Source: Synechococcus sp. CB0101 (GTDB taxonomy: Bacteria; Cyanobacteriota; Cyanobacteriia; PCC-6307; Cyanobiaceae). Taken from it: a stretch of DNA of 64,000 bases. Shown here piece after piece: positions 8,769 through 27,513 of the stretch (the stretch's first letter is position 1; every line of letters starts with the position of its first letter). A program made the position numbers and the translations under genes. The stretch covers positions 1,271,860-1,335,859 of the forward strand of contig NZ_CP039373.1 in the NCBI RefSeq assembly GCF_000179235.2. Direction: 5' to 3'. The notes beneath the pieces are model-generated. The model had not been told where the DNA came from, ran no database searches, and saw nothing but the letters and a program-made list of their open reading frames with translations.

Positions 8769-9418
8769 GCAACCGCCTGGTGGTGTGCGGCACCGACACG
8801 GAGGTGGGCAAAACCGTGGTGAGCGCCCTGCTGGTGCAGGGCCTGGGGGCCCACTACTGGAAGCCGGTGCAATGCGGCCTGGAAGACGGCGAAGGCGATC
8901 GCGACCGGGTGCAGCGCTGGCTGGCACTCCCAGATGCACGGATCATTCCGGAGGCCTACCGGCTCCAGGCCCCCGTCTCCCCCCACTGGGCCACGGAGCT
9001 GGAGAGCGGCGATCCCGCACAGCCAGGCCCACCGCTCGATCCGCAGCGCCTGGAGCTGCCCAACCAGGCGGGCCCACTGGTGGTGGAAACCGCTGGCGGC
9101 CTGTTGGTGCCGTTGCGCCTGGATTGGTTGCAGATCGATCAACTTCAGCGCTGGCAACTGCCCGTGCTGCTGGTGGCCCGCAGCGGCCTGGGCACCCTCA
9201 ACCACACGCTTCTCTCACTCGAAGCGCTGCGACATCGCCAGATTCCAGTGCTGGGTGTGCTGCTGAATGGCCCAGCCCACCCCAACAATCTGAACACCCT
9301 GGCCCAGCTCGGCGGTGTGCCCATGCTCGGCTGCCTGCCGCCGCTGGCCGCTGTCAACGCCGCCACCCTGGCCCAGCAATGGCAGGAGCTGGAGCTCTCC
9401 CATAAGCTCCAGGCATGA
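8765..9418 (+). CDS. bioD: Dethiobiotin synthase
   Basis: A 217-residue P-loop enzyme starting MSNRLVVCGTDTEVGKTVV; GTDTEVGKT at residues 9-17 is the BioD form of the Walker A loop. ETAGGLLVPL marks the family's substrate-binding turn. BioD closes the ureido ring of dethiobiotin from 7,8-diaminononanoate, CO2 and ATP. It is the last gene of the cluster here. The preceding step (bioA) and the following one (bioB) are not within this window, so they must be elsewhere. Confidence 0.95.
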   Translation: MSNRLVVCGTDTEVGKTVVSALLVQGLGAHYWKPVQCGLEDGEGDRDRVQRWLALPDARIIPEAYRLQAPVSPHWATELESGDPAQPGPPLDPQRLELPNQAGPLVVETAGGLLVPLRLDWLQIDQLQRWQLPVLLVARSGLGTLNHTLLSLEALRHRQIPVLGVLLNGPAHPNNLNTLAQLGGVPMLGCLPPLAAVNAATLAQQWQELELSHKLQA

Positions 9419-9431
9419 CACACCACGCTGC

Positions 9432-9596
9432 ATGAAAGGCTCCCACGTTGCGATCAGTGCCGCCGTTGCAGCCCTCTGCGCTGGGATCCTGGTGCTGTTC
9501 ACCGACATTGAAGTGTCGATGGTGCGCTGGTTCAGCTGTGGCCCCTTCTCCACCCAGGGCGAAGAGCAAAGCGAAGTGTGCAAGCGCAAGCTCTGA
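9432..9596 (+). CDS. Small single-pass membrane protein, unknown function
   Basis: A 54-residue protein with an N-terminal hydrophobic helix (VAISAAVAALCAGILVLF) and a charged tail with two Cys residues (CGPF and EVCKRKL). The ATG at 9432 lies 13 bases after bioD on the same strand, so it may be read from the bio transcript, though nothing ties it to biotin. I do not recognise a family. A membrane or lumenal peptide with a possible disulfide is a reasonable description. Confidence 0.5.
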   Translation: MKGSHVAISAAVAALCAGILVLFTDIEVSMVRWFSCGPFSTQGEEQSEVCKRKL

Positions 9597-9604
9597 TCCC
9601 TGGA

Positions 9605-9910
9605 TCAGTGGATGCGGCGGGCCTTGATCGGACAGTGACCGCTGATCACCGCCACATTGTTTTCAGCCATCGCCAGGGGCCATCCCTGCCGCAGCTGATC
9701 GTGAATCTGCTCGATCTGTAGGGAGTTCCAACCGCGAGCTTCCAGCTGCACGCGCACGCTCTGCCACTGCCCTTCGGCAAACACCTCCGTGGGGCTCCAG
9801 GCGCGCCCAGCTTTGGGCGCCGCCAACTGCTCCGGCTGCAGGAAGCGGTTGGAGACCTGCGGCTGTCGGGTGGAGGTGCTGTCCATGGGGCGCCTCAGTC
9901 GTGCACCCAT
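9605..9910 (-). CDS. Conserved hypothetical protein, about 93-101 residues
   Basis: An acidic-to-neutral soluble protein with the segment WSPTEVFAEGQWQSVRVQLEARG, which reads as a helix-forming domain, and a C-terminal basic end. No membrane segment and no known motif. The frame allows ATG at 9910 or at 9886 (MDSTSTRQP); the later start is slightly more natural. It precedes DUF3143 and the J-domain gene in the chromosome but is transcribed after them on the minus strand, so it may be the last gene of that group. Function unknown. Confidence 0.55.
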   Translation of the reverse strand: MGARLRRPMDSTSTRQPQVSNRFLQPEQLAAPKAGRAWSPTEVFAEGQWQSVRVQLEARGWNSLQIEQIHDQLRQGWPLAMAENNVAVISGHCPIKARRIH

Positions 9911-9933
9911 GCTGGCGGCGATTGCCGGCGTTG

Positions 9934-10200
9934 TCAGGGGCCGGCCAGGATGGCGGCTTCCACATCAGCGCGGCTGAAGCCGTAGGGGAAGTGACGCTCC
10001 ACCGGCGTGTCGCCCGACTGCCAGCGGATGCTCAGCTCCTCCACCTCCAGCTCGATCTGAGCGCTCCAGCCGCCCAGCTGCAGATCCCAGACACAGGAAT
10101 GGGGTCCGTGTTGCACAGCACCCAAATCCCGCAGCCACTGCTCAAGCGCCGGCAGCGGATGGTTGTACAGCGGCGCCTGGGGGGGCGGCAGAGACGACAT
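9934..10200 (-). CDS. DUF3143 family protein
   Basis: An 88-residue protein with the run LYNHPLPALEQWLRDLG at the N-terminus and the C-terminal YGFSRADVEAAI, both typical of DUF3143, a family of cyanobacteria and plastids with unknown function. The start is placed at ATG 10200 (MSSLPPPQAPLYNH), which overlaps the end of the J-domain gene by 59 bases in another frame. In cyanobacteria the two are often adjacent, and the overlap here suggests linked translation. Confidence 0.75.
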   Translation of the reverse strand: MSSLPPPQAPLYNHPLPALEQWLRDLGAVQHGPHSCVWDLQLGGWSAQIELEVEELSIRWQSGDTPVERHFPYGFSRADVEAAILAGP

Positions 10201-10651
10201 CCGGAGCGGTGGAGGGCAAGGTCTGAGCAGTCTGCTCGCTGCCGGGCCACCAGCTTGGCTCCCGCAACAACTCGGTGCCACGGGCCCAGGCCAGCCCCAC
10301 CCCAAGCACCAGGCTGAACACCACGGCCACCCCCAGCAGCAGCAACGCAAACCACTCCCCGCCAGAGAGGGCTCGCCGCACCGGGACTGGCTTCACCACC
10401 GGCACCCGCAGAGGCTGAAGCGGCTGAGCCACAGGCCGCAGGCTCACGTCATACACCCGGCGCCGCTCCGGGTCACTCAGGGTGAGGTAAGCCTGCTGCA
10501 AGTGGCGGAAGGCTTCTTCCGCCTGCTCCGCCGGCAAGTCGGTGGTGTCCGGGTGGTAGCGCTTGCTGAGCCGGCGGAAGGCCTGGCGCAGCTCCTGCTG
10601 CGACGCATCGGGGGCAATCTGCAGCAGCTCGTAGTGATTGGCAGCTGCCAC
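10142..10651 (-). CDS. J-domain (DnaJ-like) membrane-anchored protein
   Basis: A 169-residue protein. Residues 6-70 are a J domain with the HPD tripeptide at 33-35 (KRYHPDTTD), which stimulates Hsp70 ATPase. A hydrophobic segment near residues 100-122 (FALLLLGVAVVFSLVLG) predicts one membrane anchor, and the remaining tail is Pro/Ala/Thr rich. There is no Gly/Phe region or zinc finger, so this is a type III J protein rather than DnaJ itself. It probably recruits DnaK to a membrane site; the client is unknown. It overlaps the downstream DUF3143 gene. Confidence 0.85.
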   Translation of the reverse strand: MAAANHYELLQIAPDASQQELRQAFRRLSKRYHPDTTDLPAEQAEEAFRHLQQAYLTLSDPERRRVYDVSLRPVAQPLQPLRVPVVKPVPVRRALSGGEWFALLLLGVAVVFSLVLGVGLAWARGTELLREPSWWPGSEQTAQTLPSTAPDVVSAAPPGAAVQPSAAGA

Positions 10652-10708
10652 CAGCGGGGCACCGGGTGTGGGGGATCCTAGAGATCAAGTGACCACGCCG
10701 CCCAGGGG

Positions 10709-11458
10709 ATGCCAACTGCCACACCCGATGCCGCCCTCTGGCAGGAGCTGGGCTGGCAGCCGAGCCCGGAGCAGCTGCAGCAGCTCCAGCAGCTTCAGGA
10801 GGAGCTGCGCACCTGGAACGGTCGTGTGAACCTCACGCGCCTGGTGGAGGGCGACGATTTCTGGATTGCCCAGGTGTTCGACAGCCTCTGGCCGCTGCAG
10901 CAACGGCTTCAAGAGCAGGCCGAGGCCCCGCTGCGCTGCATCGATGTGGGCACCGGCGGCGGTTTCCCGGGGCTGGCCATCGCCGTTGCCTTCCCCCAGG
11001 CGCAGCTCACCCTGGTGGATTCGGTAGGGCGCAAAACCCAGGCCGTTGAGGCCATGGCGGCAGCCCTGGGCTTGAGCGATCGGGTGCAACTGCGCTGCGA
11101 ACGGGTGGAGCTCACGGGGCGCCACGGCCAATGCCGCGGCCAGTTCGACCTGGCCATGGCACGGGCGGTGGCAGCGGCACCGGTGGTAGCGGAATACCTG
11201 GTGCCGTTGCTGAAGCCGGCCGGCCAGGCCCTGCTCTATCGCGGCCAGTGGGGCGCTGCCGACCAACGCGAGCTTGAGCAGGCCCTGCAGTTGCTGCGGG
11301 CTGAGATCGTGCAGTGCGAGCAACGGGAGCTCCCCGCTGAACGGGGCCAACGCACCGCCCTGTTCGTAGCCGCCAGCGCCCCCTGCCCGAAGAGCTACCC
11401 GCGCGCCGTCGGGATGCCGAGCAAGTTTCCCCTTGGCCAGAGCGTCAGCGCCAACTGA
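10709..11458 (+). CDS. rsmG: 16S rRNA (guanine-527-N7)-methyltransferase RsmG
   Basis: A 249-residue Rossmann methyltransferase with NGRVNLTRL at the front, SAM motif [14 protein letters not shown] near residue 90, and [13 protein letters not shown] later: all typical of RsmG (GidB). It methylates G527 of 16S rRNA; loss gives low-level streptomycin resistance in several bacteria. Length is close to the family norm with a short C-terminal extension. It is divergent from the J-domain gene, with 57 bases between the starts. Confidence 0.96.
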   Translation: MPTATPDAALWQELGWQPSPEQLQQLQQLQEELRTWNGRVNLTRLVEGDDFWIAQVFDSLWPLQQRLQEQAEAPLRCIDVGTGGGFPGLAIAVAFPQAQLTLVDSVGRKTQAVEAMAAALGLSDRVQLRCERVELTGRHGQCRGQFDLAMARAVAAAPVVAEYLVPLLKPAGQALLYRGQWGAADQRELEQALQLLRAEIVQCEQRELPAERGQRTALFVAASAPCPKSYPRAVGMPSKFPLGQSVSAN

Positions 11459-11465
11459 GCCGGGA

Positions 11466-12662
11466 TTAATCGTCCATCAGCCGGCGGGTGGCCTGACCGC
11501 CCACCCGTTGGCGCAAGGCCCGCAGCACAGGCGGAATCTGCTCCGCCCAGGGGCTGGCCGCCAAGGCCTGCAGCAGCTCCGCCTCGCTCACACCGTGATC
11601 GAGGGCATCGGCATTGGCACCGGGAAACCAATGGCTACCGGCGCCCAGCAGCCCATAGCGGGCTCTGGCGTAGCCCTCCAGGCCCCAGGCCTCCACGAGG
11701 TTGTGCAACCAGAGCAAGGTGGGCAGGTTGATCCCGCCAGGTGTGTCCTGCCAAGCCGGTAAGCCCTGCTGCCAACTCTCCAGCCACGCGTCGCCCAGGG
11801 CTTCGTGGCGGGCCTGCTCCAACCGCGCCACGATCGGGGGCAGCAGCTGGGCCGCCTGGGGCAGCAACGCCACGGCTTGCAGGTGCAGCTCCAAGTCTTC
11901 CGGGCGCGCTGCTCCCACGCTGATGGTGTGAATCCCCGGCGCGCTCAGGCAGAAGAGATCGTTGAACACGATCGGATGCAGGGGCGCACACAGCTCCAGC
12001 AGCTGCGGCGATGGGGTGTGCAGGTGGCCGCCTTTATCGGTCGGGCTGATCACGAATACGCCCATGTCCTGGGCGATGGCGGCCTCAATCGCGGGCCGGT
12101 TGTCCTGGCGAATGAAATACCAGTGGAGATTGATGTAATCGAAGGCGCCGCTGTTGATCGCCTCCAGGATCAGCGGCAATGGGCCATGGGTGGAAAAACC
12201 CACCGACCCCACGCGGCCCTCCGCCTGCCAGCGCCGCACCACCTCCAGGCACCCCCCGGGCCGAAGGGTTTGCTCCAAATGGTCAGAACGGTTCAGTCCA
12301 TGAATGGCCAGCAGGTCGACGCGCTGCACAGCCAGACGCTCAAAACTGAGACGCAGCTCAGCTTCAAAGGCTTCCGGATCAGCCTGGGGCGGCACCTTGG
12401 TTTGCAGAATCCGGCCTGGATCCGGCACCTGCGGCAACAACCAGCCCAACTGCCGCTCGGAACTGCCGTAATGGCGCGCGGTTTCCACATGCCGGAAGCC
12501 GGCGGCTACCGCCGCCTCGAGGGTGGCGCGCAGGTTGGCCTGGCTCTCTGGACTGATCTGATCAGCCGGCAGATCGCTCCAGCTCTGCTGAAAGCGCATC
12601 CCCCCGAGCGACAACACGGGCATCGGCAGCTCCGTGCGGCCAAAGCGACGAACCGGCAGCAT
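11466..12662 (-). CDS. Aldo/keto reductase
   Basis: 398 residues from ATG 12662 (MLPVRRFGRTELPMPVLSLG). The AKR barrel shows the active-site Tyr in TARHYGSSE, Lys in LQTKVPP, and DLLAIHGLN. The family reduces carbonyls with NADPH; the substrate is not predictable. A C-terminal extension of about 100 residues beyond the standard barrel is present. Its ATG overlaps the ferredoxin gene's TGA by one base (TGATG), so it is the last gene of a DUF2997-ycf35-ferredoxin-reductase operon, suggesting a redox task supplied by that ferredoxin. Confidence 0.85.
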   Translation of the reverse strand: MLPVRRFGRTELPMPVLSLGGMRFQQSWSDLPADQISPESQANLRATLEAAVAAGFRHVETARHYGSSERQLGWLLPQVPDPGRILQTKVPPQADPEAFEAELRLSFERLAVQRVDLLAIHGLNRSDHLEQTLRPGGCLEVVRRWQAEGRVGSVGFSTHGPLPLILEAINSGAFDYINLHWYFIRQDNRPAIEAAIAQDMGVFVISPTDKGGHLHTPSPQLLELCAPLHPIVFNDLFCLSAPGIHTISVGAARPEDLELHLQAVALLPQAAQLLPPIVARLEQARHEALGDAWLESWQQGLPAWQDTPGGINLPTLLWLHNLVEAWGLEGYARARYGLLGAGSHWFPGANADALDHGVSEAELLQALAASPWAEQIPPVLRALRQRVGGQATRRLMDD

Positions 12663-13054
12663 CAGGAGTTGGCCCGGGGCAAGGTCCGGCGGGGCCTGGC
12701 CGGTGTGGGCAGCCCCAGGGGTTGGAGCTCTTGGTTCAAGGTTTGCTCTTCCAGGGCGGGCAAGTCCTCGTAGCTCACCCAATGGATGCAATCCACCGGA
12801 CAGGTGTCGATGGCCTCTTGGATGCGCTCCGTGCTGTCGCCGTCCTGGCGAATGGCACGGGAGCGGCCCCAGTCTTCTTCCACCAAAAAGGTATTGGCCG
12901 CCACATGGGTGCAGTAGCGGCAACCGATGCACACCGCTTCATCCACCCATACGGCTTTCTGGCGCAAGGCCCCACCGAGCACAGGCTCACGGCCCGTGGC
13001 CAGAGCCGCTGGCGCCGAAGCGGCCGCAAAGGCAACCGCAGGATCGACGCTCAC
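12662..13054 (-). CDS. 4Fe-4S ferredoxin
   Basis: A 130-residue protein whose core holds CIGCRYC and, 35 residues later, CPVDCIHWV: the CxxCxxC...CP pattern of a single 4Fe-4S cluster. The stretch between the cysteine groups is longer than in clostridial-type ferredoxins and resembles the divergent ferredoxins of cyanobacteria and plants that lie near a J domain. Extra N- and C-terminal segments are Ala/Pro rich. It starts inside the ycf35 stop (ATGA overlap) and ends in the reductase start, so it very likely serves this operon. Confidence 0.85.
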   Translation of the reverse strand: MSVDPAVAFAAASAPAALATGREPVLGGALRQKAVWVDEAVCIGCRYCTHVAANTFLVEEDWGRSRAIRQDGDSTERIQEAIDTCPVDCIHWVSYEDLPALEEQTLNQELQPLGLPTPARPRRTLPRANS

Positions 13055-13440
13055 ACCCAGCGGGTCACCACCAGCTCGATCGACCCATCAGCCGTCTGAT
13101 GCTGTTCACTCACCTGGAAGCCTTCGGCGCTGGAGGCCGCCAGGATGCTGCGCAGGGCATACCGCTGGGTGAGCTTCGCGAGGAATCGCTCCACGGGGAT
13201 GGGCTGACGCCAGAGGTCGAGGTCGGTCACGAGCTCATAGCTGCCGTTGGCTTCGTTCCAGCGGAAGCCGATATCACCACCCTCTTCACCGAGAAGAGCC
13301 AGGTCAGCCTGCACAGTCTGGCCGCGATAGCCACGCACGGCTCGATCGCCCTCACGGGGGTCGTGACCGAGATCGCGCAGCGCGTCGATCAGGGCGGCGC
13401 GATCACGCAGTTCCGTTTTAACGGTGCTGAAGTGCGACAT
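13051..13440 (-). CDS. ycf35: DUF1257 protein, Ycf35 family
   Basis: A 129-residue protein beginning MSHFSTVKTELRDRAALIDAL, diagnostic for DUF1257/Ycf35, which is found in cyanobacteria and in red algal plastids. Function is unknown. The genomic link with DUF2997 upstream and a ferredoxin downstream, with overlapping start and stop codons on both sides, suggests work with an iron-sulfur or redox partner; this is an inference from position only. Confidence 0.85.
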   Translation of the reverse strand: MSHFSTVKTELRDRAALIDALRDLGHDPREGDRAVRGYRGQTVQADLALLGEEGGDIGFRWNEANGSYELVTDLDLWRQPIPVERFLAKLTQRYALRSILAASSAEGFQVSEQHQTADGSIELVVTRWV

Positions 13441-13658
13441 CAGGAGACCGATGAAGGAAGGGTCTGGGTCTGCTCGGGGGTTACCGCGGCCTGGGATGCC
13501 TGAAAGGCCTCCGAGGTGGCTTGGCGCTGTTGCACGCTGCCAAGCCGGGCTTCAATGCCCTCAGTGAGCTGCTCGCAGCCACTGCCCGCAATGCCTTCCA
13601 CCAGCTCTTCAACCCGACCATCAGGTCGGATCCGAAAGCGGATGGTTTGCTGAGCCAT
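13440..13658 (-). CDS. DUF2997 protein
   Basis: A 72-residue protein. The core TIRFRIRPDGRVEELVEGIAG with a later EQLTEGIEARLG matches DUF2997, a small cyanobacterial family usually next to ycf35. The tail is Gln/Ser/Thr rich. It is the first gene of the four-gene operon running to the aldo/keto reductase and its last base touches the ycf35 ATG. No biochemical role is known. Confidence 0.75.
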   Translation of the reverse strand: MAQQTIRFRIRPDGRVEELVEGIAGSGCEQLTEGIEARLGSVQQRQATSEAFQASQAAVTPEQTQTLPSSVS

Positions 13659-13718
13659 TCCCGGGCAAGGGCGTGGGTCTGCGGATGCTAGCCGCGTTGC
13701 TCAGAATCTGGCGGGAGC

Positions 13719-14519
13719 TCAGCTCAGCAGGCCTTCGTTCACCAGGGTCTGCAAACGCTCCAGCACCAGGGGATCCTCCAGTTGCTCGAGGGCCAGACGG
13801 GCCTCATCCCGCACCGCGAGATCGGCGTCGTGCAGCATCGCCCCCAGCAGCGACTCCACCACCTCCAGCTGGCGCGGCTCCACCAGATCGCCATAGAGGC
13901 GCCCGAGCGACCAGGCGCTGTTGCTGCGCACCGCCGCTTCACTATCAATGCGCAGCGCCTGAAGCAGCTGCCCCGCAGCCTGATCCGCCTTAGCCAGGCC
14001 CGTGGAGCCGGCATCGGCCAGGGAACTCGCAGCCCAGAGGCGCACCGCCGCGATATCGCTCTGCAGCGCGCGGATCAGCGGGTTCATCACCGGCGCATCT
14101 GGATAACTGCTCAAGCTCCAGGCCACCGCCTTGCGCACATAGCCATTGCTGTCGTTCTGCAGCAACGCCAGCAGCGGGGTCACGGCCTGCAGATCCGGGT
14201 TGCGGCCGAGGGCATACACCGCGCTCATCCGCAGGATCGGGCAGCTGGCCTCCAGCAACGGCACAAGCAAAGCCGGCGCCCGGGGATCGCGGTGCTCGCA
14301 GAAGATGCGCAGCCCCTGCATCCGTTCATCGTGGCCGCCGCGTAGCAGCTCCAGGCCCAGGTCACACTCGGCCGCCACATCCGCCAAGGCCACAGCCGGG
14401 TCGTCGAGCTCATCGAGCGGATCGCCCAATAGCTCTTCAGCCAGTTCACGCGCGAGCAGTTCCGGGTCCAGCGCCAGATCGGCCGGACTCTGCGAAAACT
14501 CGGGGAACGGACCAGTCAT
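13719..14519 (-). CDS. HEAT-repeat protein
   Basis: 266 residues from ATG 14519 (MTGPFPEFSQSPADLALDP). After an acidic N-terminus the protein consists of helical repeats such as ILRMSAVYALGRNPD, YVRKAVAWSLSSYPDAP, AVRLWAASSLADAG and AVRSNSAWSLGRLYGD, i.e. HEAT/PBS-lyase-like repeats. Such proteins act as scaffolds or, in phycobilisome-containing cyanobacteria, as bilin lyases (CpcE-like), but a lyase partner is not seen here, so a scaffold role is the safer call. Confidence 0.8.
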   Translation of the reverse strand: MTGPFPEFSQSPADLALDPELLARELAEELLGDPLDELDDPAVALADVAAECDLGLELLRGGHDERMQGLRIFCEHRDPRAPALLVPLLEASCPILRMSAVYALGRNPDLQAVTPLLALLQNDSNGYVRKAVAWSLSSYPDAPVMNPLIRALQSDIAAVRLWAASSLADAGSTGLAKADQAAGQLLQALRIDSEAAVRSNSAWSLGRLYGDLVEPRQLEVVESLLGAMLHDADLAVRDEARLALEQLEDPLVLERLQTLVNEGLLS

Positions 14520-14556
14520 GCCGGGGATCGTAAGGGCCGGGCCCGTCGTGGTCTGC

Positions 14557-14682
14557 TCAGCTGATGGGGGCCGGAGCGACCATGTCACCCGGCAACCAGA
14601 TGCGTGCACTCACGGCAAACAGAGCCAGGCCAAACAGCAGCACGATCGCGGCTGGCAACAAGGTGGAACGCAGGAACTGCAC
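14557..14682 (-). CDS. Small single-pass membrane protein (41 residues)
   Basis: An open frame from GTG at 14682 to TGA at 14557. It encodes a short N-terminal tail, a hydrophobic helix (PAAIVLLFGLALFAVSA) and the tail RIWLPGDMVAPAPIS. An in-frame stop lies two codons upstream of the GTG, which fixes the start. Peptides of this design are widespread in picocyanobacterial membranes; I recall similar small proteins but no function. It sits between the symporter and HEAT-repeat genes on the same strand. Confidence 0.5.
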   Translation of the reverse strand: MQFLRSTLLPAAIVLLFGLALFAVSARIWLPGDMVAPAPIS

Positions 14683-14705
14683 GAATTAGAAAAGCGATCG
14701 AGCCA

Positions 14706-16448
14706 TCATCCCTCCGCCGGCACGCGACCGGTGCCGCGGCGCAACAACAAGGCTCCGACCACCGCCATCACCAAACCGCCCCACCCCCAAAGCTGCAGCT
14801 TCAGCAGGAAGCCGCCGATTCCCAGCAGGGCGCCAAAGAGCAAGGCACAGCCAGCGATTAACAACAGCAAGAGGTCTGGGAGCGTCTCGTCTGCATGGAC
14901 TGCCGTCCGCTGCCGCCATTGAGTCCAGCCGGGCCCCGGGGGGCGGACCTGGCGCACAAAGCGCTCGAGCACTTCCGGCGACTCCGGCGGAGTCGCAAAC
15001 ATCGCGAGCAGCCAGAGTGCCGCCGTCAGCAGCGTGGTCACCAAAAGACGTACCCCGTAGTCGTCGATCCTCAAGAGGGGCACCACAGAGGTGGAGAAGC
15101 CAATCAAGAAGCCGCCCAGTAGGGCCGCCAGCTCAGCGGCGGCATTGACGCGCCACCAGAACCAGCGCAAGACAAGAACGACCCCGGGCCCCGTCCCCAT
15201 GGCAATCACCAAGCGGAAGACCGTGCCGATGCTGGTGCTCATCAAGGCGGTGATCACCCCAAAGACCACCAGCAGCACCGAAGCGAGCTGGCCGACCAGG
15301 AGCAACTCCTTCTCACTGGCCTTAGGCCGAATAAAGCGCTGGTAGAGGTCATGGGTTAGGTAGCTGGCTCCCCAGTTCACCGAGGTGCTGACAGTGCTCA
15401 TGAAAGCCGCCACGAGGGAGACGACGACCAGCCCCAAGACCACGGGGGGAAGCAGTTGGACCGCCAACAGGGGGTAGCTCTGCTCCCAGTCGGTCTGATC
15501 CGGCAGTAGGGCCACTGCGGCCAGCGCCACAATGATCCAGGGCCAGCTGCGTAGGAGGTAGTTCACGGCCAGGAAGACCCAACCGGCGGTGCGAGCTTCG
15601 CGCTCATCGCGGGTCGCAAGCAAACGCTGAATGAATTCACCACCGCCATCGCTGCGGCGAAAGCTCCACCACTGCAAGGCCAAGTAAGAGCTGAAAGTGG
15701 CAATTGAAATCCCCGCGCCATCGAGCCACTGCAGACGCCCGCCCTCCACATGCCAGGGCACCAGAGACAAAAGCTCCGGACGGGACAGGCTGCGGATGCT
15801 CTCCAGCAGGGAATCCATGCCGCCAGCCTCATGGACCGCCGCCACAGAGACAGCGATCGCCCCCAGCAAAGCCAGTACCAGCTGAAGCATGTCCGTGACG
15901 ACCACGGCCCAAAGGCCCCCAGCTGCGGTGTAGATCAAAACCAGCAGCGCAACGATGGCCAGCAGAGTGACCTTGGCCTGAGGAGTAGGCGCCAAACCCA
16001 GGGCCTCACTCACCTTGGCCATGGCCAAAAACGCATAACCCAGGCCAATGCAGTTGATCGGCAGGGCAAACAAAAAGGCCTTAACGCCCCGCAACCATGC
16101 GGCGGTAGGCCCTCCGTAACGCAATTCCGTCAGGGCTGCATCCGTGAGGACGCCGCTACGTCTCCAGAGCGGAGCGAACACCACAGCCATGGCGACGTGG
16201 GCCACACCGAAGCTCCACCACTCCCAGTTACCGGCGAGGCCGCGCACACCCACCAGACCAGCCACATAGAGGGGGGTGTCGATCGAGAAGGTGGTGGCCG
16301 CCATCGATGCCCCGGCCAGCCAACCCTTGAGCTGACGACCAGCAACGAAGTAGTCGGCCTCGGTGCGATTGCGGCGGGCCAGCCAGAGTCCAACGAAGAG
16401 ACTCGCCACCAGATAGGCGATGACGATCGCCCAATCGATGCTGGTCAT
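14706..16448 (-). CDS. Sodium:solute symporter family transporter
   Basis: 580 residues with about 13 hydrophobic segments. The first reads IDWAIVIAYLVASLFVGLWLA, followed by RRNRTEADYFVAGRQLKGWLAG, the standard opening of SSS-family transporters (LeuT fold). Members carry sugars, amino acids, vitamins or urea with Na+; the substrate cannot be named from sequence. No regulator or partner gene adjoins it. It is read toward the 41-residue gene, leaving 23 bases. Confidence 0.85.
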   Translation of the reverse strand: MTSIDWAIVIAYLVASLFVGLWLARRNRTEADYFVAGRQLKGWLAGASMAATTFSIDTPLYVAGLVGVRGLAGNWEWWSFGVAHVAMAVVFAPLWRRSGVLTDAALTELRYGGPTAAWLRGVKAFLFALPINCIGLGYAFLAMAKVSEALGLAPTPQAKVTLLAIVALLVLIYTAAGGLWAVVVTDMLQLVLALLGAIAVSVAAVHEAGGMDSLLESIRSLSRPELLSLVPWHVEGGRLQWLDGAGISIATFSSYLALQWWSFRRSDGGGEFIQRLLATRDEREARTAGWVFLAVNYLLRSWPWIIVALAAVALLPDQTDWEQSYPLLAVQLLPPVVLGLVVVSLVAAFMSTVSTSVNWGASYLTHDLYQRFIRPKASEKELLLVGQLASVLLVVFGVITALMSTSIGTVFRLVIAMGTGPGVVLVLRWFWWRVNAAAELAALLGGFLIGFSTSVVPLLRIDDYGVRLLVTTLLTAALWLLAMFATPPESPEVLERFVRQVRPPGPGWTQWRQRTAVHADETLPDLLLLLIAGCALLFGALLGIGGFLLKLQLWGWGGLVMAVVGALLLRRGTGRVPAEG

Positions 16449-16495
16449 GGCCGCCCTTCACTGCTGGGCAGTCTCCCTCAGTTCACCGGCAACGC

Positions 16496-23810
<7,315 letters not shown>

Positions 23811-23890
23811 GGCCGTGTAGCGCGCGGAGGTCGGAGGAAACGGAAGGGATCAGACGGTCACCCGCTGGGGTGGTCCGGATCGATCAGCAA

Positions 23891-27181
<3,291 letters not shown>

Positions 27182-27276
27182 GCGGGGAACCTGCAGGAAC
27201 GGGTTGGACGGAACGACGGGGCCTGGGGCAAGAAGACCTCAGGGGCTGAAGCGGGGGAGAGACGGTGCGGCGCGCA

Positions 27277-27314
27277 GGCGCAGCAGACGACCCATGAATG
27301 GCGCAGCAGACGAC
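27277..27314. repeat. 15-bp direct repeat in the rpoB leader
   Basis: The sequence GGCGCAGCAGACGAC occurs at 27277-27291 and again, identically, at 27300-27314. The spacer is 8 bases, so the period is 23, about two helical turns. This is suited to binding of a dimeric protein or to an RNA structure about 100-130 bases before the rpoB start. Confidence 0.7.
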
Positions 27315-27318
27315 AGAG

Positions 27319-27348
27319 CCAGCCGCTCCGCGAGGGAGTGGCTGGCCC
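27319..27348. promoter_or_regulatory. GC-rich hairpin upstream of rpoB
   Basis: GCCAGCCGCTCC and GGAGTGGCTGGC face each other across a short CGCGAG-type loop, giving a 12-bp stem with one G-T step. On the minus strand it lies roughly 140 bases before rpoB. There is no clean T run after it, so it is not a classical terminator; a leader or attenuator structure is possible. Confidence 0.45.
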
Positions 27349-27513
27349 GCCGGCAGACCTATTCAGCTCGCTTCAACCCAGGAGGTAACGACAACTCGCA
27401 CCGGAAAGACGACAGCACCACGGAAATGGGCAGGCCCACCAGAACTCTGGTGAGCGCTTTCGGGCTGCAGAGGGCTCGGATAAACCACAACCCGCTGCCA
27501 GGCCAATGAAACA

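Larger units (their letters stand above)
27182..27513 (-). promoter_or_regulatory. rpoB leader region
   Basis: A 332-base gap between tatD and rpoB with no convincing gene. It contains two copies of a 15-base repeat and a long GC-rich hairpin (both listed). On the minus strand it is upstream of rpoB, so it must hold the rpoB promoter if the operon does not start from tatD. I could not pick -10 and -35 boxes with confidence. Confidence 0.5.
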
